A program made the translations under genes and the position numbers. Positions 39,603 through 52,505 of a DNA stretch of 64,000 bases are shown here, piece by piece (position 1 is the stretch's first letter; every line of letters starts with the position of its first letter). This stretch comes from Symbiodinium natans. Its lineage: Eukaryota > Sar > Dinophyceae > Suessiales > Symbiodiniaceae. The notes under the pieces are model-generated. The model made no database searches. It saw nothing but the letters and a program-made list of their open reading frames with translations, and had not been told where the DNA came from. The stretch covers positions 1 through 64,000 of the forward strand of contig CAJNDS010002512.1 of the NCBI GenBank assembly GCA_905221605.1. Direction: 5' to 3'.

Positions 39603-40399
39603 CCTCTGCAGGTCCTCCTTGCCGGCCGTGAGCTCCGAGCCGCCGAAGCCGAGCTCGCGCCGCTGCTCGGAGTTGCCCAACGTGAGCGTGGAGGCGCGGA
39701 AGCTTGTGGAAAAGATATCTTCGGGGGCCTTTTTTGGTGCCCTTATCCTTCATCGAGTATACCAGCAACCTCCGAAAGGGCTCCGAATTTACATCTGCCC
39801 CTCCCGGCCCAAGGAAAGGAACTCGAAGGCACATGAAGTCATGAAGTGAGAGTCAGCGTGGAGCTTGTGTAGATGTGGATGAGTCATACGAATGTGTCTT
39901 TTCTGGAGAAGGTGAGAGAGCCAATTGGAATATGAATATGTATTCCGGAAACAAGCGGAGAGGCGCGTGGAAAAGCCGAAGACCATGTATCCACTGCAGT
40001 GCTTATCCCACTGCCAACAGCAGCTGAATCATCGCGATTGGCCACGGTAAGCCTCAAATTCAGACAATATGCGGGCCTTCCATCATTGATCGTACCGCTT
40101 TCCACTTTCCACGTCCCATATATTCCAATGGGTGCCTGGCACCGGGGGTTTCAGCTATCGATGACAGTGCAGGTAGAAGCGCCTTTTCCTGCTAACTTTT
40201 CAGACGCGCAGACGAGTGAACAGTGAGAATGTTCTTAACTTTAAATCAAACTCACCCCGGCCGCCGTCTGCCCTGCGCATGACCGACCACTGGATGAACG
40301 GGAATAAGCATGCCAGGGCTTCCTTTCCTTGCGCCGGGAAAGTTTGCAGGATTTTATGGGCCCTGATTCTCCGCATGTTTGTGCGTGTTTTTTGGCCTA

Positions 40400-41090
40400 G
40401 AATTTGTCTTTAAGGCGCTGCTGGCCCGAAGCTCGCAGCGGCGGCACACGTGGCTCAGACGCAAGGAGACAAGCGAGGGTCAATGCGAAGGCTTCTGGAT
40501 TGTGACCCGCCATGCCAGCAAGTCGGTGCTAAGCGGCGGTCATCTTGCCAAGAGAGTCAAAAGTTCGGGTTTTTCGCAGGGCGCATGCCGTGCCTTTCCC
40601 TTCTGAGGGACCCTGGGCGGAAAGTACAGCTGGTTTTCCACGGCCCGCAAGGCATGGGCGCTCAGACACATCGAGGACAAGTTGTCAGTCAGGGGTCTGA
40701 AGACAGTTCCGAGTGGAATGCCGAGGTGGCCGCCGGCCCTCCCTCATAGACCTCTCTATGCCGTTGCCGGTGGTGGGGCCTCCGACGTCGGGGCCCCAGG
40801 GGCAAAACAAGAATCCGGGGGCAAAAGCAGGGCAAAACAAGGTAAAGCGAAACTCCGAGAGCGCGATTTTTGCATTGCTTTCAGGTCGGAGCCCCCTGCA
40901 GAGAAGCCCAGGGCTTGCGCGGATGAGCCGCCAAAGAAGCTTGTGGACACAAAGGAAACACTGGCCCCGCCAGTGGAGAAAGCCAACAGTCCACGGGCTA
41001 GCAGGCGGGGCCCATGTCATCCCATGTCCAAGACGAGGTCCCCAAAATATCAGAAAAGCCTGACCCTACAGTTCCTGCTGTGAGTTCCAC
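40400..41090 (+). other. Possible exon fragments, uncertain
   Basis: Forward frames read RRHTWLRRKETSEGQCEGFW (40,441 on) and SEPPAEKPRACADEPPKKLV with ETLAPPVEKANSPRASRRG (about 40,887-41,010). The second is charged and Pro-rich, as in a disordered linker. Neither is recognised; both may belong to the gene at 41.5 kb. Confidence 0.25.
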
Positions 41091-41499
41091 GGGCCGTTGG
41101 CCTGCTGTTCCTCCATGTTCTTTGATGTGGATCGCGGACTTGTTACGAGTGTGTCACAGACCTATTGATCTTCGAATCCTTGCTCTTAAAAGGGACACCA
41201 CTATGACGCCGAACTCTGCAAGCTTGGCGTCCACTGGCGCAGACTCAGGAGACGTGTCAGTGCAGCTTTACGTAGCAGTTCCAGGTTTTTGCACGTGTAC
41301 TTCGCATGTGTCTATGCCAAGTCAAAGACAATACGCGATATGTGAAGGGGCTGGATGGCTGTTGGCATGTCTGACATCCAGGATCGGACACGCCAAAGCA
41401 GGTCCGTTTCCGAACTACAATTACCGAATGTGAGGCGAGTGCCTGAGTGTGTTCAGCACCTTCAGGTGAAAAAATCTCACATGACCAAACTGGCTCCAG

Positions 41500-41762
41500 G
41501 TGAGCACCCCTTACGGAGTCATCTATGATGGCATTCGCCCCATGGACTTTGACTTTGACCGATGGGGTCGGAAGGCACAGCTTGAGCTTGTCTTCTTTTG
41601 ACTGCTTGATGCTTAACGTCCCGATGTCAGATCTACCACTTCTTTCCGAACCCCGAGGACTCAGAGGCCTCCGAACCCTTCAGGGCTGTTAAGTTTGTGA
41701 GTCCTCAGTTGGCCGTCAGGATGATGACTGAGATGGCTGCCGCCGTGAGGAGCTTCCATTAA
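41500..41762 (+). CDS. Probable 3' exons of a gene, unknown product
   Basis: Two adjacent frames join well. The first (41,500-41,589) reads STPYGVIYDGIRPMDFDFDR and WGRKAQLEL. The second (41,631-41,762) reads IYHFFPNPEDSEASEPFRAV, KFVSPQLAVRMMTEMAAAVR and SFH plus TAA. Between them is a 41-bp GT...CAG gap that preserves frame; it is short for an intron, so the border is inferred. The upstream border may be CCAG/GTGAGC, which could instead be a donor. I do not recognise the protein. Confidence 0.4.
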
Positions 41763-41764
41763 AG

Positions 41765-44700
41765 TTGCATTGGGTCACTTGAATGTCACGTGCGCAGTCG
41801 AGCAGCGAGCCTCCCACTTTCTCTTCAGTTGCTCGCCAACACCCTCACATGTGGTTCGAGAAGGTCGGCCTTCCCAACCAACTAGAGAGGTTCAGTGCAG
41901 AGAGGTCTTGAAAGATAGGATGCGAGTCCTGTGCTGAAAACCAATAACGTCTTCGAAGGCTTCCCGCTTCCTCCATGAGCAATTGTCCAATTCTGCAGTA
42001 ACTTCGTTTCCCGTCTTCAGAGCATTACACGGTTGTATACGCTAGCAAACAGACGCGCTGAGCATTCATCACCACGTGAGCAGAGATTCGCAGCGATCAG
42101 CTTTCATGCTTGGAATTGTGCAGCAACTGACAGGACTATTGATGAACGGTGCGCAGAATTCAGCTTTCCCTGCATTGCCGATTCGACAGACTGTGATGGA
42201 TGCAGAGACCACTTTTGCCGAGTGCCACGTAGGAGTATACCCGAAGCTATGTTGGAATGGAAGCTGTCGACTCGAAGATCGGAGTCAAGATGTTGTGAGA
42301 TTGCTCCGCCTAAAGGGCCAGAGCTATATTGTTTAAGGGTTGCCTCATTGGCTGTCCACATGAGCTTGAAGACAAATTGCGGATGAGTAGGTATGAGTAG
42401 TACCGCTCGTCAAGGATACAAGTTCCCCTGGGCAGCTGGTGCTTGTGACAGGGCCCCTAGCATCCAGGCTCCATCGCTTGCTGCGATTGGTGTATGCCAA
42501 AATTTGTCGTGCAGCGTGAATCGGCAGAAATTTGGGCACCTGCTTCCGGATCGAACCAGACGGGATGCTCCTGATGACATGAGAGAGGGCTTAGATGCTG
42601 GTTTGCCCACACCAGCTCCTATAAGTTCTTCAAGTCTTCGGAGCATCTGGAGTACCGCGTCCTTGCATGATGCGAAAGTGTCGCAGCGCACTTGTACAGG
42701 CCTTCACAGGGTTTTGGCAAACGCGTGCCTTGGGGAGCCTTCCAGCTCCTTGCCAGGTAAGACTTGCCCGTCTCCCTGAGCAATTCGATGCATCGGTTGC
42801 TGGGATTCTGATGGATTCTGCTGGGATGTCGCCGCCAGCGCTCTCCGCAGGACGGTTGCTGTTGAAATCTGCACCTACCTCTTCACCTACATCTACTTGC
42901 GAGATCTCGCGAGCGCACTTCGACAGCTCCTGTTGCCAGTGCAGGCCTCTAAACTTGCTGGAGGTGCCGTTTTGCGGTGGACATCCCCGAATGTCCCAGA
43001 AGCGTTATGAATACTCGGAAAAGATCTTGGATCAGCTTCTTAGCTCGCTTCCCCGCTTCAAGATCTGACCTCCAACTCATTGTGGCGATCGGTTCCAGGT
43101 TGACGCAGAGGGTTTTTCGGCGCAGCAGGCGCGCTGCAAGATGCATGGTCGTCACATACTTCACCCAAACCCGAAGATCGTTGATGAGCATCGTTGTTCT
43201 TGTCTGTATAAAAGTTGGCAGGTCTGGGAACTGTCGGAGGCATTCCCAGAACTGGAGGTGGAAGCTTGGGAGCTTTGATGGGCTTTGCCGGGTTTGTCAG
43301 GATGTGCCTAGGCGGCCAGGCGTTCGCCGGGGTAACCTGTCAGGACACCTCAGTGCGCATCTGCGTTTCCTGGGATGAGGCCCAGTCTCTGCTCGCCTTC
43401 AGAAGTTGACATCGATACAGCGCGCTACTTGAGGTCTTGCATGTCAGTTCATGAGTCCTTCTACTTGAATGACATGCGCCTAGTTACAGCTGCCTGGCTC
43501 TGCTTTTGCTGAATGCTGTTGTCTGCTGCAGCTTTTGGCATCCCTCTGCGAGATCTACCATGAGGCACGCTTGCCAGGGCTGTGCCGGAGTGGACATGGG
43601 ATCTGGGATGAAGCGTCAGACGCAATCACCGCATCAGTGCTACCACCTCAATCCACCCAGGATTTTTTCACCCCCCCCCTCCCCACGCAGACACATACAT
43701 TATGCTACGCGACACATCCATGCCGACAGGGAGCGTTGGGCGGCACCCCGGGATGGGGATTCACTCTTTAGCCGCTGAGCGCACGAAAAGTGACCAGCGG
43801 CAGGCTCCACGAAACCCGTTCGCCGCCGTCTCGGCACCGGCCCAGAGACCATCGGCCCGATCCAGGAACGATCATGGACAACAACAAGTCACACGGACCC
43901 TTGCCCTGGCCTTCGCACGTAGATTTCGTCACTTCATTCAACATGTCAGCGTAGTTAGATGTGGATGCCGCAGGGTCGAACGTAGCCAGGACATACAACA
44001 ACACCCTATATTTGTCCTTGTACAGAAGGTCGGGGCCACAGGACATGCGACAGCTACACCACCCGGCAAACGAATCTACGACCTCTACACTCATTCATCC
44101 ATCTCTCCATCGGCTACTCTCTTTTCCAAAAACTTTACGCCGTATGCCGATCGTGAGCATGCACAAGATCGGTGGCACTACCCTCAAAAAAGCAGCGTGG
44201 AACTTTTGTGGATATCAGGGTCAGCAGCATGTCTTTGTATCGGCTCCACTAGCTGAAAACGGAGCAGTCCATATTCTGGACGTTTTGGTCCGGTTGAAAG
44301 AACGCGCTTAGCTTGGAACCTGTTCGGGCCGGAAAGCAGGCTAACCTGGGTTTGGATGGAGCGCCCTGTCTTCTGCCGTGGCAGTTTGGGAGTCCAACCG
44401 TGTTTCGCGGGTTCTGTGGACTAGAAAACCCCGCCTAGAAGGCTGTTTATCTTGGCCTCGGTGGTGCAGCAGCGCGGGCCCTTTCTTCTGACTTAAGCTC
44501 TGTCACTCATCCTGCTGAGCTGCTGTGTAGGACAGAGGAGCCGACCATAACCGGCCCATGTTGATCCGAGGCCAGTACCAAATTGCAACCTGCAACCAGC
44601 TCTGTCCGGGGCGCCCGGTGAAGGTATGTCTTGCCCATTCATCCTTGCTTGCCAGTACTACTTAGTACGTATTGCTTGCTCTCCGTACACCTGGACGCCG

Positions 44701-44930
44701 CCAAATCGGGCTTGCAAATCCAGCAAAGCGTAGAGCTTCGTTCTAGGTGACACAAGCCATGTCTTGTGACTTTCCAGTACTTGTTTTTTTTCAGATCCTG
44801 CCCCGCATGCTCCATCTTGTGCCCGTGTTGTTTGCGGATGAGTTGCTTGGGGTCCTCCTGGCTCGCTTTTCAGCAGACGCAGAGCGTTGTGGTTTTCTGG
44901 CTTCGCGCATCTCAGCCACTGTTTCCTATT
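41765..44930. other. No confident gene
   Basis: Scattered short frames of coding texture, for example MSQKRYEYSEKILDQLLSSL near 42,990 forward. Alternative frames compete and no motif is seen. Confidence 0.3.
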
Positions 44931-44943
44931 GCTTCCTTGCAGG

Positions 44944-45740
44944 TCAGCGCTGTTGGAAGCAATCGCAGACGGAGATGTGCACCGAGCGAGCCAGGTGCCA
45001 CCTCTGCCACTGTATGACCTGATGTCCGTGTCTTCTTTTCCGCTGTCGCTCTCATTCACGTGGGGAACATCTGTGTTCCCCGTGGGGCTTTGCCTTAGAC
45101 ACAGCTCCTCCTGGCTCACCAGATCATTGCTCGTGGGGCATCTGTGGATGAGAAGAGCAAGGCGATGCCGCGGTGGCGCATGGAAGAAAACGCACCGGCA
45201 TTGAAGTGAACGGTTTGCCATTGAAGAACAGCCTCAGGCCGGGGAGACTGCCCTGGTCCTGGTCTGATCACCAAGAGCTTGAAATGCCTTTTACCAGATG
45301 TAGCCGCAGTGCAGCAGGGATGCCGTCCGTCAGTGAGGCCACTCGAGCAGGTTACATTGACGTGGTTGAGGCCTGGTAGTGGCAGAGGCAGTTCGGGGTC
45401 GGAAAAAGAGCACGGCACAACTTGTGAGAGCCTTTCTGCAGGAGCTGGTCCAGCGTGGTGCGAATGTAGAGGCACCTTTGCGACATCCTGCAGCTTCCGA
45501 CTGGAGGGTTTGGTCAAGGTAGCGGCAGCTAACCTCCCATACTACCCAAGCCACAGTCTGTTGCCTGTAATATCGTGGAATTTCTCGGTGTCCTGCATGT
45601 CATGCTTTCATCCGTATGGGCCTCTTCTTCTCTGTATTAGGGTTCGAGAGTCGCACAGCGTCAGGTGAGAGACCGTCAGCGCAGCTGGACTCCTCTACAC
45701 ATGGCATCGGCGAAGGGGGGTGCCAAACATGGACGGTTTA
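44944..45740 (+). CDS. Ankyrin-repeat protein exons
   Basis: Three pieces have ankyrin character: SALLEAIADGDVHRASQ at 44,944-44,994; AQLVRAFLQELVQRGANVEA at 45,415-45,474 (the RGANVEAP end is classic); and SWTPLHMASAKGG at 45,683 on, starting after a CAG acceptor-like site. A fourth piece, SEATRAGYIDVVEAW, lies near 45,335-45,379. Frames differ between pieces and stops intervene, so introns are required. Ankyrin proteins bind other proteins and are abundant in dinoflagellates. Exon borders are approximate. Confidence 0.45.
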
Positions 45741-45759
45741 TTGATGTCTGCTTGCACGC

Positions 45760-46560
45760 GCTGGCAGACATGGAGACATGCACATGCAATCTCGCTCAAT
45801 TTCGTACGGATGGCCCACCTTGCTTCAGGGCTCCCAGCCTCTTAATTAGTTGCGCATCTCATTCCAGTGCTGTACCTCACTTGCCCTTGAGCCTCCTGCA
45901 CATCCTAGCCACGCTGATCAGGCCCACAGCCACCCTTTGAAGAAATGCTCTAGCAGCACGGAATGCGAAAGTTTGCCTGCCATGAATTCCGCCTTGCACC
46001 TGGTTCGGCGGCGGCGTGCACGTCGAGTGGTACCTTGGTGCCTGATGGCTGTTGAGCACCCCATACCCTGCCAAACCCTGCCGAGCCCTAAAGGCCATAA
46101 TCCAAAATACTTCAGCTCTGATCATGATCCCAAGCGTGCAAGGGCATCAGCGTGGAGGATGGACGCTGATCTGCAGTGTTTTGATGAGTTTTGGTGTGCG
46201 TTGTAGGGCCTTGAAGGGCTTCAGAAGGCCCAAGGGAATGCTAAGGGCTTACGTGGTTTAGGGTTCATGCCAAGACCGAGCACTCAAGTCAGGCACTAGT
46301 CAGACTCATGTTCGTGTTGCTTGGGAAGCTCAGGCTTCGAGCGGCTTCTGAGCAGAGACTCAGATGACTGCTTCTTTCGATCGGAGACGCAGCCAGCCTT
46401 CTTCGCGCAGCAAGATCCGACCCTTGGTTTGCCTGTTATTCCTTTTAGAATGTCCGTATGTCTGAGCAATTCTGAGCCCAAATTTGTATAATTATGAAGT
46501 TGACTTGCTGATTCCTTGAGATGCTGAAAGCCTAAAGAAGCCTTATTGGCCAGGACTAGC
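45760..46560. other. No supported gene
   Basis: Possible continuation of the ankyrin gene, but I see no further repeat signature. Confidence 0.3.
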
Positions 46561-46564
46561 TCAG

Positions 46565-46763
46565 AAGTGTCAGCCTGCATTCTGGGCAACTCTTCTGGGC
46601 CAGGCCTTCTTTCTGAAAGATGGTGTCCTGAATCCCAGGATGCTTGCGCATCTACAAATTGCCGCCCTGGCGAAGAACTTGTCCATGCTGGACAGCTTGG
46701 AAGAGGATCTTGTCAAGGCTTTCAGTGCAGATCTCAAGAGGGTCATGAGCAAGAGGCATCATG
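46565..46763 (+). CDS. Probable internal exon, unknown protein
   Basis: An open frame lies between an acceptor-like GCTCAG and a consensus-like donor GTGAGT. It reads KCQPAFWATLLGQAFFLKDG, VLNPRMLAHLQIAALAKNLS, MLDSLEEDLVKAFSADLKRV and MSKRHH. It is helix-rich. Both borders and the composition agree, which makes this one of the better exon calls. It is not recognised. It may belong with the ankyrin exons upstream. Confidence 0.45.
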
Positions 46764-46769
46764 TGTGAG

Positions 46770-48300
46770 TGGAACGCTACGTAAGTTTCCATACCAGAAC
46801 TGCAAGAGTGTTCGAGATGACCACAGCGCAACTCCTACATCTCCTTCTGCCAACGCTGCCCGCGCGGCACAGCGTGACACGGAGCGCTCGCACTCTTCGA
46901 AGTCATGGACGCGGAACAATTGCACTCCACGTGTTTGGGCGAAATCGCACCTGCAAACTGCACATGTCTGTGGCCACCCAATGGTTTCGAATTTCGAAGT
47001 GCCCAAGAGAAGAGGTAGAGAGCGGGAGAGTGTGCAATTTGAGGGGCTTCTGGGAACATTGCTGCTTTCTATTTTGAGCGAGCTGACTCTGCTTGAGCGT
47101 ATGCTATCAAAGCGCAATCATTTGCAGCCTCGCTGCTACCTTCAAAAGAGGCCTCCAAGATCCTCCAAGGCTTCTCGCAGGAACGATGTGCAGTCCACCG
47201 CAGCACTGCGAGGCATTGGATGACCTGGAGACTGCTGCGCACCAAGCACAGCTGCTGCTTATCTGCAAGTTTAGTGCGACCTGATGTCACTTTGACCTAG
47301 CACATCTATAGTCTATAGCCACTGGTAGCAAATCGAAGAGCAGCCTATATCTTGGCTGCAGCAAGCAGATGTAGTTGCCTCCCTTGCATGACCCAGCAGC
47401 ATCGTGATCGCCGTGCGCTCTGGGAATTTCTATTTCTCTCTCTGCCACTCTCTATCTGGTCACTTTGCAAATGATAGTCCGGCACCCTTAGCATGGACTG
47501 CTGTCTGCAGGATCTGTATGCTTGCGTATGCTTTCTGGTCAGAGCTTGCGCCATGTGAAGGTCCCAGCTCAGCTCGATCTCCGCAGCCTGCAACTTCCTC
47601 CGTCGCCAATTTGGGGGCCAGAGCTCGGAGGTCACTGCTTTTGCGCTTTTGCTCTCGTGCTCAGAGAAGCCTCATGACATGTCATGGATTGTGCAGATAG
47701 TGTAGCAAAGTATAAACGACAGCCTTGCAAGTGCCGTTGTCTAGCGTTGTCTAGGCTATAGCGCCGATGATGGAGCCACTTTTAGAAGCCACCGAGTTGC
47801 TTGGCAGTCATACAGAGTCATGCTGAGTCATACTTTAGCATCCCTGCGTGGAGAAAGTCCTGGTTTTCCGGGACGACGCCCGTCCCAAACCAAAGACCCC
47901 GCATCCAAAGTGCGCCACAATCCATTCGCCGTTTAGAGCTAAAGGGCCTGGCCACGAGAACAGAGTTCTCCCTTCTCGCATGTTCCCTGGTTTATTGCGG
48001 ACCAAACCCTCATCTCCCTTTGCAGAATTGCAAAGGGAATCAAGGAGACCTGACATCATATGACTGATTCTTGTGCTCTGTTGCGGGCCCTCATCCACAA
48101 GATCCTTTTACAAGTGCATACAGCGGTTTCCGCAACCTGACCCGAGGCGTACCTCCGTAGTGGCTGTGAAAGTGCTTGCAAACCTAAGGGAGCGAACCAT
48201 CCTTTCACCGCGCAAACGCTCCACGGAGCAGCGGAAGCGCTTTTTGAGCACCTTGGAACGAACGGTGCGTTCCATGTCTAGGAATCGAAGAGCTTTGAGT
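46770..48300. other. No supported gene
   Basis: Competing frames on both strands without motifs. Confidence 0.3.
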
Positions 48301-48314
48301 GATCGTGTCTCATG

Positions 48315-49576
48315 GAAGTGATTTGCAAGGCCTTCTGGCCGATGCCCAAACGTATGCGAAGCAGCACCCGGATCAGGATGGCTGCTTGGATCCGATAGTA
48401 CAAAGTGATCCTTGCCATATTGCCTATCCATTCCTTGGCCTTTGCCAAGGTATCGCTTTGTTCCAGCAACGAGTGACGATGGCGTCCGTCATTATGTCTG
48501 ATGTTCAGCGCCCTGCGCAAGTCCTATCTGCAGTGAAGGATGCTCAGTGAAAGCCATGATCACATCACAGAAGAGGGCCGAGATGTAAAGCCATGCAGGA
48601 GATTCGGCGGCTATTCCCTTTTGAAGTGGACCCCATGGACGATATGCCGATTTTGTCTGTGGCTCGAAATCTCAAAGTCGTTTTGTCCGGCGAACGCCCC
48701 CTCTCACTTGAGACTGGCTGACGACTTCACTTGTTGTCACACGCTTGTGACTATCGTGACTGTTGCTACTAGCTTGGGAGTTTTTGCCATGACCCAATTC
48801 CAGACAACAGCTTTCGATGCTTTGCTAATGCCTGATTCGGCGAAGTCAATTCTGGGGAGCCAGCAAAAGGTTGCTGCACTTGGGCACGTGCTGCAGCTTT
48901 CAGCATCTCAGGTCTATATGTGTTCACTGAGAATACGATGGTCTTATTATTTCCTGTGCCACGCTCAGTCCAGACAGTATGATCATTAAAATCATGTTGC
49001 GGATGGGCTATGATGACATGCTACTAAGGTGTGCGCTCTTCACGGCCCTGGCACTCTTCGCCGGCACAATCACAGAGCTTTTCTTTGCTGTGTCTGCTGC
49101 CCCAGAAAGTGCAATCCCACAAGTTCACATGCAGTCTGTGAATAAGCAGCGACACGTGCGATGAGGTTTGCTGCTGGGGGCGACATCAGTGTCGGCCGAC
49201 AAGTGACCTGGCTGCACGTTGACTTGTCTGTTGGCAACAAGCTTCCGAAGTAACCTGAGCTTTTTGGTCTAGGGTTGGGACAGTGGAGATGCTAGTCCAC
49301 CTTTGTGGACTGTTTGATGCACTTTAACTTCTAAGGCGATGCTAAGCTTGAATGCGGTTTGGACTTGCCAACAGGAGTGCAATTCCACATGGTTGTATGT
49401 ACCCAGACCGACTGCGCTGCTCATGATGTTGGCACCTCTTCGCCTCGTCATCTGCCCGAGTCAGGTGTGGTTCAGCTTCTGGCTGTTGCCGTTTGGAGCA
49501 ATGGTCTTTGCTCTCGTTGGAGACGAGATGGGGGACTTGGCCACAGCCTTGGAGCAACCGAAACCCTAAACCCCGA
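48315..49576 (+). CDS. Probable multi-exon membrane protein, partial
   Basis: Several forward pieces look coding: LLADAQTYAKQHPDQDG and SDPCHIAYPFLGLCQG (48,325-48,450); TLVTIVTVATSLGVFAM followed by TQFQTTAFDALLMPDSAKSI and QQKVAALGHVLQLSASQ (48,745-48,911), with one predicted membrane helix; LLRCALFTALALFAGTITEL (49,022 on), a second helix; and VWFSFWLLPFGAMVFALVGD with EMGDLATALEQPKP (49,467-49,570), a third helix. The final stop codon TAA is the first telomere-like CCCTAAA word. Exon borders are not resolved. Confidence 0.35.
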
Positions 49577-49637
49577 AACGTGAATTCCTAAACCCTGAAC
49601 CCTAAACCCTAAACCTCAAACCCTAAACCCTAAACCC
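49561..49637 (+). repeat. Interstitial telomere-like array
   Basis: CCCTAAA repeats with CCCGAAA and CCTCAAA variants. Confidence 0.9.
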
Positions 49638-49763
49638 ACAGACGAGGTCATCGACGCCATCGATCGGCCCCCCCTCCTCTGGTGCCTCGGCCCGGGGTTG
49701 CCACGTCCTGGAATCGCTTTGCGTACACGCGATAAGACCCTAAGACCTTGCACTGCTCCCCTA

Positions 49764-49850
49764 AACCCGAAACCCTAAACCCTAAACCCTAAACCTTAAA
49801 CCCTAAACCCTAAACCCTAAACCTTAAACCCTAAACCCTAAACCCTAAAC
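49764..49850 (+). repeat. Interstitial telomere-like array
   Basis: About 12 CCCTAAA units with CCTTAAA variants, separated from the previous array by 127 bp of unrelated sequence. Confidence 0.9.
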
Positions 49851-50640
49851 TGCCGAGAGCGCCGCTGTCCATTTACATGGCCGCTCGAGGCTTCGACCGA
49901 GGTCCCCGACCGAGCGTCTCCACAGAACGGTGAGGGAGGGTAAAGCCTCCCGGTCGACGGGGGCCTGCAGTGCCTGGCTACGCCTCAGACCCTAGGGCGT
50001 CAGCCCTAACATAATGAGGACCCCACCCTCAGCCATTGTCTGGTAGGTACCCTCCGCGGGCCTGGCGTCCCAGGCTCCAGGGACCCCCCTACCTCCTCGG
50101 CCTTGGGACCAACCCTGAAACCTCCTGCTTTCTGGCTGTCTCGCTTTTGGGACCTTTCTGGGACCTGTCTGGGATCTCCTGAAACCCCTAAAACTTTTTG
50201 GGACCCTTTGAGACCCTGGAAGGCACATTTTCTGGGGGCCGGTCCCTGCAACCTTCTGGGAAACTCCTGAAACCTTTCTGAAAATCTTCTGGGACCCCTT
50301 CTAGCCTTTGCTGCCATCTGCTTGGGAGCAGGGGCCGGCCGAGGCCCCTGCGACCCCCAGCCGTTTTGCTGTCCGTTGAGGACCCCCTCACACTTCATGA
50401 AACCGCAAAAGGCGGGGATCCAGGATTTGTCCGGACCCGTAATGAAACCGCCAGTTTTTTTAGTATTCAAATGAACGGTTTTTGAGCCCTTGCATTTTGC
50501 TCCGTGAAAGCCCGAACGAGGCCCACGAGCCACTAACATGCTCCCAAATGAGGCCGCTGGGACCCCCCCCTTGCTCTTATTCCTCTCTTACAGTTCTGAA
50601 AGAAGTAAAAAGCAAGAAAGCCCCCTCTTGAGGGGGGTTT
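49851..50640. other. CT-rich, GGGACC-rich spacer, no gene
   Basis: Words such as CTGGGACCT, GAAACCT and TTCTGGGA recur irregularly at 50,100-50,300, producing long minus-strand frames that I attribute to the repeat texture. Confidence 0.45.
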
Positions 50641-50790
50641 GGGGGGTGAACCCTGAACCCTAAATGAGAATAGTTTGGGTGGTTGGGGTGTACATGCTAA
50701 TGCAAGCGAGCGGCCCGGGTGCTTCTAGCACCAGCGAGCTTCCCTTCTATACACCCTAAACCCTAAACCCGAAACCCGAAACCCTAAACT
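50641..50790 (+). repeat. Small telomere-like patches
   Basis: Short CCCTAAA groups at 50,649-50,663 and 50,753-50,790 with unrelated sequence between. Confidence 0.7.
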
Positions 50791-51405
50791 CCAAAATGTG
50801 CAACAAAGGTGCCTCTCCTTGGTCCTGGCGGCAGTGCAGCGGGACAGGCGCCTGGCCCCGGCTCGTTCCACTTGCGAAGCGGCCCGGTCCCCAGGGATTC
50901 TTCCGAAGCCTTTTTTGCTCGGCTTAGGGTTTTTCGGGTTCTTAATAGGGTTTTCGTGTGTTGGGTGTTCGGTAGTTCAGGCTCAGCAGTTTAGGCTTTG
51001 GAGGGATGTGTTCCTCAGCTGCGCCACGTTGGGCTGCATGAGGTGGACATGCTCATCATCGGGCTTTCAGAGGCACGCCTGTGCACTTGAAGGGGTGCCG
51101 CGGGAACTCGACTATGCCTGCTCCACCCTAACGATCTCTTTTCAAGCCTTGGTTGATCGAGAGTTTAGTTTGTTGCTCTTGGACTGTAGCAATTCAACTT
51201 CGCTGTGTCTTTAGAGGCTCTTCCTCGTGGCTTTTCAGGTTTTGCGAATGGAGGCAGCAAGGCTTTGCGCTTTCAAGCCTGGAAGCTGGGTTGGGGAAAG
51301 GGATTGATGACTATGTGCCCGCGCTACATGTAGCCCTTGAACCCAAGCTAGCGCCTTCCTTGCTTGTGTCCGGAAATTTGGGCTAATGGAAGTCCACCAT
51401 GATCC

Positions 51406-52020
51406 ATGACGGACGAACATTTTCCAATATTCTCGCTGTTACTCATTATGATCCATACCGTCATGCCGGCATTGCTTGTAATGGTCATAGTTGCTGACGG
51501 AGGTCGTGCCACTCTGCTTCGGCTTCCGATCCCTCGTGCAGCACCGCAGTTTCTGGCACGGTTACATGCAAGGCTGGGTGGACTCAATGCGAGCCACAGC
51601 TTCTTGAAAGAGGCAATCATGGCAATCTGAAGCATGCCGAAGCTATGATGGTGGCGGCGCAGAAAGGTCAATAAGGCAGTCCATGTTGACTGGTGCAGGC
51701 GGGCTCATCGCAGCATTTTGGCTGACGCTGGTGGTCCTATTGGCCGACGTCACCATTTGTATTCATGGCTCACAGGCACAACAAGTGCCTGGCCCTTTCA
51801 TAGAGTCGTCCTGGTGTTTTTTTGGTTTCTGAAGACAGCTGCGCTTTTAACTTTGGAGCCGCTAGCCGATGGTTCCGATAGTTTGTTTGCTTCTTGGGAG
51901 ACTGGCCGAAAGGTGGAAACAACAAGAACAATACAAGAACTGGGACTTGATAATATCTTCGGCTGCGCGTTGGGATACTATGTGTGGACAATTCGGCAGA
52001 GCAGGACCACGAACAACTAG
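51406..52020 (+). other. Possible membrane-protein exons
   Basis: Forward pieces are strongly hydrophobic: LLLIMIHTVMPALLVMVIVA (51,434 on) and GGLIAAFWLTLVVLLADVTI (51,701 on). The flanks are splice-like but ambiguous. They may be part of the same gene as 48.3-49.6 kb or a separate one. Confidence 0.25.
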
Positions 52021-52381
52021 GCTGCAGGGACTAGAGGAGCCTGCTTTTACGAACTGCGTACGAACGTAGGCAGGTACACACAGCACATGCTTACCTGCCT
52101 ATTTTGAAACCTGTCATTCTGCAGGATTTGCAGGGTATTTAGAAGCATCTGGTTGCGTGAGCAAGGCCACGGAAGGCTTTCCGAAGGGCATTTCATTTTG
52201 CATCCTTGACTTTTACTGTGATTCTGCTGCTCCGATTCATGGTTCGTTTCTTCGTGATGAAAGTACCGGTATAGCTTCGGATTTAAACATAGGGCTATCT
52301 ACTCAATAATTTGTATGATGCCCGTGTAAGTTTTTTCGTCTTGCACGTTCATTCGCATATAGATTGTTGTCTTTGTTGGAG

Positions 52382-52505
52382 ACTCACTCGCTCGCTCGCT
52401 CGCTCACTCACTCACTCCACGCACTCACTCACTCACTCACTCCACGCACTCACTCACTCACTCACTCACTCACTCACTCATAAGCTCACTCACTCACGCA
52501 CTCAC
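52382..52505 (+). repeat. (CACT)n microsatellite
   Basis: Tetranucleotide run interrupted by CCACGCACT and TAAG. Confidence 0.95.
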
